Shown: positions 59,608-64,000 of the stretch, piece by piece
How the letters are laid out: every line of letters starts with the position of its first letter
How positions within the stretch are numbered: position 1 is the first letter of the stretch
Notes under the pieces: generated by a model
What the model saw: the letters and a program-made list of their open reading frames with translations, nothing else
What the model was told of the DNA's origin: nothing
The model's database searches: none
Position numbers and translations under genes: made by a program
Source of the DNA: Balamuthia mandrillaris
Taxonomy: Eukaryota > Discosea > Longamoebia > Balamuthiidae
DNA: 64,000 nt
Assembly (NCBI GenBank): GCA_031835245.1
Contig: JAVKOQ010000148.1
Coordinates: 5,001 to 69,000, forward strand
Direction of reading: 5' to 3'

Positions 59608-61044
59608 ATGCAACAGCAACAACAATCCAGTAGCGTCCCATTCTCCTTCCAACAGCAACAGCTGCCACCGCAGCAACAGATCTCTCTGAACTATAGCCCC
59701 TCACCTTATGGGGCTTCCGCTCTTCCGGTCCCAAGCAGCTCCGTCGCTTTCACGAACAACAGCAACGCCTTTTCCACTCCTCAACTGCAACAGATTCCAC
59801 AAATGCAACAGCAGCAACAACTATCCGACCCCTCGTCTGTCAACTACAATAGCTTCGGGAACCTTAGCAACAACCTGGCCTACGCCAGCCCCTACAGCAT
59901 GCCGCCTGTTCAAACGTATGGCGGCTATGGCAGCTTTGGCGGCTTTGGTGGAGGCTCTGAGTTTGTGCGCCGCATCCCCCAACAGGGCGAGAAGAAGGAA
60001 GACTCCGTGGTGGCCGTCATTGTGACCTTCCATCCGGGCAGCAGCTACGATTCCCTCTTCCGAACGGTACCTCAGTTGGCGCCAGAAGGTCGCGTCTCCG
60101 TCTTTGAGGTTAGCAATAGTCTTGTGGGAGTCATCCATCACGCTCTCTGCGAGGAAGAACGAAAGGAGCTCGACAGCGAGCAAGAGGCGGTACTGGCGCA
60201 GATCTTGGAGGACGTCAAGGCTGTGGAGCCTGATGCCGTCGTCATGAACTTTGAGTGCAGCGGTGGTTGCAACGAGCAGGGCTTTTGCTCCCTCGACAAG
60301 GAGGTCTTTGCCTTCACCAAGGCCATGTTGGACCGGAAGCACATGGTCATGTTCTCCGACTTTTCTCTCAAAGGTCTCATAGGCCAATGGTCCAACTTTG
60401 AGGACCTGTTGGGACCCAAGCCGGTGCTCCAGATCGACACGTTCAGCAACTCCTGTGAGCTGCGCTTCCAGCCTTCAACCTTGTTGGAGTGTCCTTCGGA
60501 GCAACTGAAGAAGGTGGGCGAGCTGTGCGAGGAAGGCTTGGCCGTCGTTCACGCCATGGGCGGCACCATCATGTACACCGTCGATCCCGACAGAAAGAAG
60601 GACCATGACCTGTACACTTTAGAGGTGCTGACTGTGATGACCAAGGCGGACGGCACTCTTCTGAAAGGAAAGGACAAGGCGGTCACGTTAGGAGAGCACC
60701 AGGGCGCTGCCGGCCATGTCGTGTTGAAATACAAGAGCGGAGGCGTGTTGCTGCTCAGCGCTGGTCATTGGATGGAGCTCTCCCAACTGGCCACCAGCGA
60801 AGAGACCGTGTTCCGTGTTGCTGAAAAGTCTTACGGCACTGGTATGTTTGTTTTTTTCCTGTTATTTTGTTTGTTTCCTTATGCTTTTATGCTTAACTCT
60901 TTCTTTGCAGCTTATGCTCAACAACTGAAGGCCCAGTACACAGCAGCCGCACCGCAAGCTCAGGCCCAAATGGTGCAACAATTTGCCTCCAATTTCGTAC
61001 AATCCTCAGCACCATGCAAGTACTCTTCCAAAGGAGGTTTTTGA
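59608..61044 (+). CDS. Conserved-looking unknown protein with Q-rich N-terminus
   Basis: Two exons (59608-60841, 60911-61044) encode 455 aa. I do not recognise the family. The first ~120 residues are Gln/Ser/Asn/Tyr-rich and end in a Gly/Tyr/Phe-rich stretch (YGGYGSFGGFGGG), prion-like in composition. Then comes a ~270-residue globular domain (VVAVIVTFHPGSSYDSLFRT, VVMNFECSGGCNEQGFCSLD, FTKAMLDRKHMVMFSDFSLK, GPKPVLQIDTFSNSCELRF, GAAGHVVLKYKSGGVLLLSA, GHWMEL). Codon use is GC-rich at third positions compared with neighbours, as in highly expressed genes. The C-terminus is Gln/Ala-rich. The domain is not an RRM or KH. Confidence 0.75.
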   Translation: MQQQQQSSSVPFSFQQQQLPPQQQISLNYSPSPYGASALPVPSSSVAFTNNSNAFSTPQLQQIPQMQQQQQLSDPSSVNYNSFGNLSNNLAYASPYSMPPVQTYGGYGSFGGFGGGSEFVRRIPQQGEKKEDSVVAVIVTFHPGSSYDSLFRTVPQLAPEGRVSVFEVSNSLVGVIHHALCEEERKELDSEQEAVLAQILEDVKAVEPDAVVMNFECSGGCNEQGFCSLDKEVFAFTKAMLDRKHMVMFSDFSLKGLIGQWSNFEDLLGPKPVLQIDTFSNSCELRFQPSTLLECPSEQLKKVGELCEEGLAVVHAMGGTIMYTVDPDRKKDHDLYTLEVLTVMTKADGTLLKGKDKAVTLGEHQGAAGHVVLKYKSGGVLLLSAGHWMELSQLATSEETVFRVAEKSYGTGMFVFFLLFCLFPYAFMLNSFFAAYAQQLKAQYTAAAPQAQAQMVQQFASNFVQSSAPCKYSSKGGF

Positions 61045-61471
61045 GAGGACTTGCCATTCCAACAATAACTCCAACTTCAACAGCAACAACGCCTTGTTTT
61101 CTAGACCTGTTTTATCACTGTAACAAATAAAATTCCATGGGGTACTCCCATGTCCTTCTCTCCGTCTTCTTCTTGTGTCCCTCCCAACCAAAGAACAAAC
61201 GGCTTTGCCCTGAGCCAACCCTGGCCAGAGAAGAAACGGAAAGGAAACCCGTTTACTAAATCACACAGGAGGAGGAGTTCATGCAAGTATCGCTTCAAAG
61301 CTTAGGCCTTGTTCACGGCACAGTTTCGCCAATAGAAGGCTACACCAATCCCAGTCTCATATGCAATTGGAACACTCTACGCCTTCACAAGTTGCCAAAT
61401 CCACAAATTGTTGTTGGTACGTGCCTAGGACATCACGCGTGGGTGGGAGTGGAGGTTGCACGCTTCACTCG

Positions 61472-61515
<44 letters not shown>

Positions 61516-61830
61516 TGCTCTCTTCTCATTCTCTTCTCTCTGCACGTCTGAGGCTTTTTGTAGGAGAGAAAGAGAGGAGAACAATGTTGAAGCGGTGAAA
61601 AATATGTTACTTTTTTTTGTCACAAAGTGAGAAAAAAAACAACAATCGTTATGGCATATATGGGGAAACAAAAACAAAAAAAAAAACTAAAAGCAACAAA
61701 AAATAAAATATAAAAAAAGGGGAAGGATAAAGGGGGGTGGTTTGGTTGAGATACACAAATCCTTCCTCTCAGTTCTCGTTCGTTCTGGTTTGTTCGTTCG
61801 TTCGTGCTTGATGTTTTGCTTTTTTTTTTT
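61045..61830. other. Convergent intergenic region
   Basis: 786 bp between the 3' ends of the Q-rich gene and the kinectin-like gene. AATAAAATTCC at 61127 may be the poly(A) signal of the former. A CT tract occupies 61475-61513. No exon, tRNA or structured RNA is recognised. Confidence 0.5.
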
Positions 61831-63186
61831 TTACTCATCTCCAACTTCTACAACGCCACCAACGGTGCTGAACTGCTCTTTCATCCTCTCCAGCTCGCTC
61901 TGGGCCTCCTGGAACTTGGTAAGAGCATCCCTGCTCTCCCTTTCCTTGTCCTGAAGCTCCTTCTCCAGAAGCTCATTCCTGCCAGCCAGGCTCTCCACCT
62001 TCAGCTGAAGGGCAGAGATTTTGGCATCGGCGCTTTCGCTGTCAGCATCCCCGGCGGCACCACCGCCAACGTTGTTGAGACTGGCCCGGAGCTTCTGATT
62101 CTCAGCAATTTGGGCCTCAAGGGCTTTGGTCTTCTCGACAAGTTCCCTCTGAAGCTTGGCGCTGATGCCCTTGGCACCCTTGGTGAGGATGGTGTTCCTC
62201 TCGTGCTCCAACCTGGAGACGGTGGCGTTGAGAGCGTCGATGGTCTTCATCATCCGGAGGTTTGTTTGTGTCTGAATGCCCAGCTCCTTGCTGAGGTTGA
62301 AGATCTTAGTCTCGTGGCCCTCCTGCACGTAGTTCTTTTCCTTGAGATCGACCTCATTGGGGAGGTCCTCATTGTTGGCCCTGGCGGCTTCATATCTTTG
62401 CAGCTTGGCCTCATAGCTCTCCTTCAGCTCCTCCATCTTGTTGGTCAGCTTGGCGTTGGTTAAGGAGACATCCCTCAGTTTCTTCTTGTGGTCCTCCACA
62501 ACCTTGGAAAGCTCTTCGCGTTCCTGCTCGATCAAGGCCAGGCGGGACTTTAGGGAGGCGATTTCCTTGGTTTTCTTGTCGTTGGTGGCCCAGTTGGAGG
62601 TATCAACAGCGGGCTTGGCGGGTTCCTCCTTGGCCTTCTCCTTCTCGGCCTGCTTCTTGGAGGGGTTCTTGGCTCTGCTGGAAAGGCTCTCGGCGAATTG
62701 GATGTCGTCCTCGGAGAGGTCGGCAAGGCTGTTAGTGGCAGTAGTGGTGGTGGCGGTAGCGTTGGTGGTAGCGGCCTTGCCCTTGCTCTTTCTCTTCTTC
62801 TTCTTCTTGGCTTGAGCGGCAGCGTCACTATCGCTCACAACAGCGGCAGCAGGAGAGGGTGCGGCCTCTTGCTTCTGCGGCTGCTTTTCAGTCTTGCTCT
62901 TCTTAGGGGCAGAGGGCGTGGGAGAGGCCACGCTGGCGGCCTTGTCACTGCTTCCCTGCAACTCCTGGCGAGAGCGCTTGCCACCCTTGTTGCCGCCTTT
63001 GGTCGCGGCCTTGGCGTTGTTGTTGGTGGATCGGTTGTTTGTAGAGGTGGTGGTGGTGGAAGAGGGTGGTTTGGAGGCTGCTGGGCGAGCCGGTTTGGCC
63101 TGCAGGCTACTGCCAAAGAAGGCTATGATCAGAAAGCCGATGAGGAAGGCCACCGCGATGCCGATGATGAGGTATGCGTCTATCAT
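61831..63186 (-). CDS. ER-anchored coiled-coil protein (kinectin/p180-like)
   Basis: One exon encodes 451 aa. Residues 4-24 form a transmembrane anchor (AYLIIGIAVAFLIGFLIIAF) right at the N-terminus, followed by a ~160-residue Lys/Ala/Ser/Thr-rich basic linker (GGKRSRQELQGSS, KKKKKRKSKGKAAT) and a C-terminal coiled coil (from about residue 195, IASLKSRLALIEQEREELSK to the end). This architecture, an N-terminal anchor then a basic low-complexity zone then coiled coil, is that of ribosome-binding protein p180 and kinectin on rough ER. There is no sequence-level signature of either, so the name is by architecture. GC-rich third codon positions suggest high expression. Confidence 0.68.
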   Translation of the reverse strand: MIDAYLIIGIAVAFLIGFLIIAFFGSSLQAKPARPAASKPPSSTTTTSTNNRSTNNNAKAATKGGNKGGKRSRQELQGSSDKAASVASPTPSAPKKSKTEKQPQKQEAAPSPAAAVVSDSDAAAQAKKKKKRKSKGKAATTNATATTTTATNSLADLSEDDIQFAESLSSRAKNPSKKQAEKEKAKEEPAKPAVDTSNWATNDKKTKEIASLKSRLALIEQEREELSKVVEDHKKKLRDVSLTNAKLTNKMEELKESYEAKLQRYEAARANNEDLPNEVDLKEKNYVQEGHETKIFNLSKELGIQTQTNLRMMKTIDALNATVSRLEHERNTILTKGAKGISAKLQRELVEKTKALEAQIAENQKLRASLNNVGGGAAGDADSESADAKISALQLKVESLAGRNELLEKELQDKERESRDALTKFQEAQSELERMKEQFSTVGGVVEVGDE

Positions 63187-63553
63187 TTCTGTTTAATGTG
63201 TAATTGGTGGTTTGAAGAGAACAAGGAGGAAATATCAATGTTACTAATCTTCTTCCTATTGAAAAGGTTCTGTTGATACAAGAGAAAGGGGAAAAAAGGG
63301 TGTGAAAAAAAGAAAGATAGAAGTTGTGCGAACGCTCACTTCACACTCACCAGATACTAGAGAGAGGGAACAGAAAGAGAGAGCGAGAGAGAAGAGAGGA
63401 GGTCACCCGAAACGAACCTTTTTGTGCCGCTTACAGTTTTGTCGCGAAGGGGAAAAAAAAGAACAAGACAAAAAAAAATCGAGGACAAGTGCTTGTTCTC
63501 ACTCACTTGTCACTGTGGGAGGGGAAAAAATAAAGGGCAAGTGATGCGTTTGT

Positions 63554-63595
<42 letters not shown>

Positions 63596-64000
63596 GAAAA
63601 GAAGAAGAAAGAAATAAAAAGGAAAAGAACCAAAAAAAAAATAGAGCGAGAAAAAAGAGACAGACGAAACAAAAAAGAGAACCAACAGACACGCACCTTG
63701 TTTTGGGTGTTAAACAAAAAAAAAAAGAAAAAACTGTTCGCGCGCAGAACTTCTTTTTTTTTTGTGTGTAGCTCGAAGAACTCAACGAGTGCGAGGGAAA
63801 AAAAAAAGCGTAGTTCAGAGCGGACGTTCTTTCTTTCTTTTTAAACCTCTCTCCAAAACAAAGAGAGAAGAAGAGGAAAGAGAGGGACAAAATAGAAAGA
63901 GAGCGGGCAGTAAAACCGAGGGAAACTGGGCGGAAAAAGGACACGAGAACGACACTCTTTTTTGATTGGGGTGACGTGGATTTGCTGGGAACCCCCGCCG
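63187..64000. other. Upstream region of the kinectin-like gene
   Basis: 814 bp of purine-rich DNA with a GA tract at 63558-63592 and many poly-A runs on the + strand. The right end contains GATTGGGGTGACGTGG, with CCAAT-box and CRE-like cores. No exon is recognised; it may hold the 5' UTR of the minus-strand gene. Confidence 0.4.

Overview
This window is nuclear DNA from a microbial eukaryote. Almost every gene is split by short introns (about 40-200 bp, GT-AG, often donors GTACGT or GTATGT, branch-like CTAAC/CTAAT). Pure CT/GA and TTC microsatellites are everywhere. A dihydrofolate reductase-thymidylate synthase fusion, typical of bikont lineages (plants, alveolates, kinetoplastids and relatives), argues against an animal or fungus. 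I cannot place the clade further. All gene models below were spliced by eye; most keep frame from ATG to stop, and the exceptions are stated.

Layout. Positions 1-26 are the reverse complement of the 5' end of 18S rRNA, so an rDNA unit runs off the left edge and about 1.5 kb of its upstream spacer follows. Positions 1.6-5.6 kb are an AT-rich repeat island: three copies of a ~255 bp repeat, a decayed gag-type LTR-retroelement remnant, a MITE-like element and a 233 bp unit with perfect 42 bp inverted arms. From 5.7 kb to the right end the DNA is gene dense. In order: LPLAT acyltransferase (-), unknown protein (-), kinesin-6 (+), a TRIQK-like mini-gene (+), dihydropyrimidinase (+), SMC1 (+), NELF-B (+), acyl-CoA synthetase (-), ankyrin protein (-), CLU-domain/TPR protein (-), DUF1772-like (+), MDR oxidoreductase (+), Utp7/WDR46 (-), mitochondrial bL28 (-), a multi-TM protein (-), BCS1-type AAA ATPase (+), a membrane-anchored giant coiled coil ending in a GAS2/GAR domain (-), a Josephin-like protease (+), Utp6 (-), a 77-aa coiled-coil protein (+), DHFR-TS (-), mitochondrial malonyl-CoA:ACP transacylase (+), a Q-rich conserved unknown (+) and a kinectin/p180-like ER coiled-coil protein (-).

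Themes. Chromosome and cell-division genes (kinesin-6, SMC1, DHFR-TS, the GAR protein) share an E2F-type TTTCCCGCC motif upstream. Two SSU-processome subunits (Utp6, Utp7) lie 10 k apart. Several mitochondrial genes (BCS1, bL28m, MCAT, TRIQK-like, possibly the acyl-CoA synthetase) are interspersed. Intron microsatellites are strongly pyrimidine-biased on the sense strand. The most unusual gene is the 1471-aa coiled-coil/GAR protein at 45220-49868.
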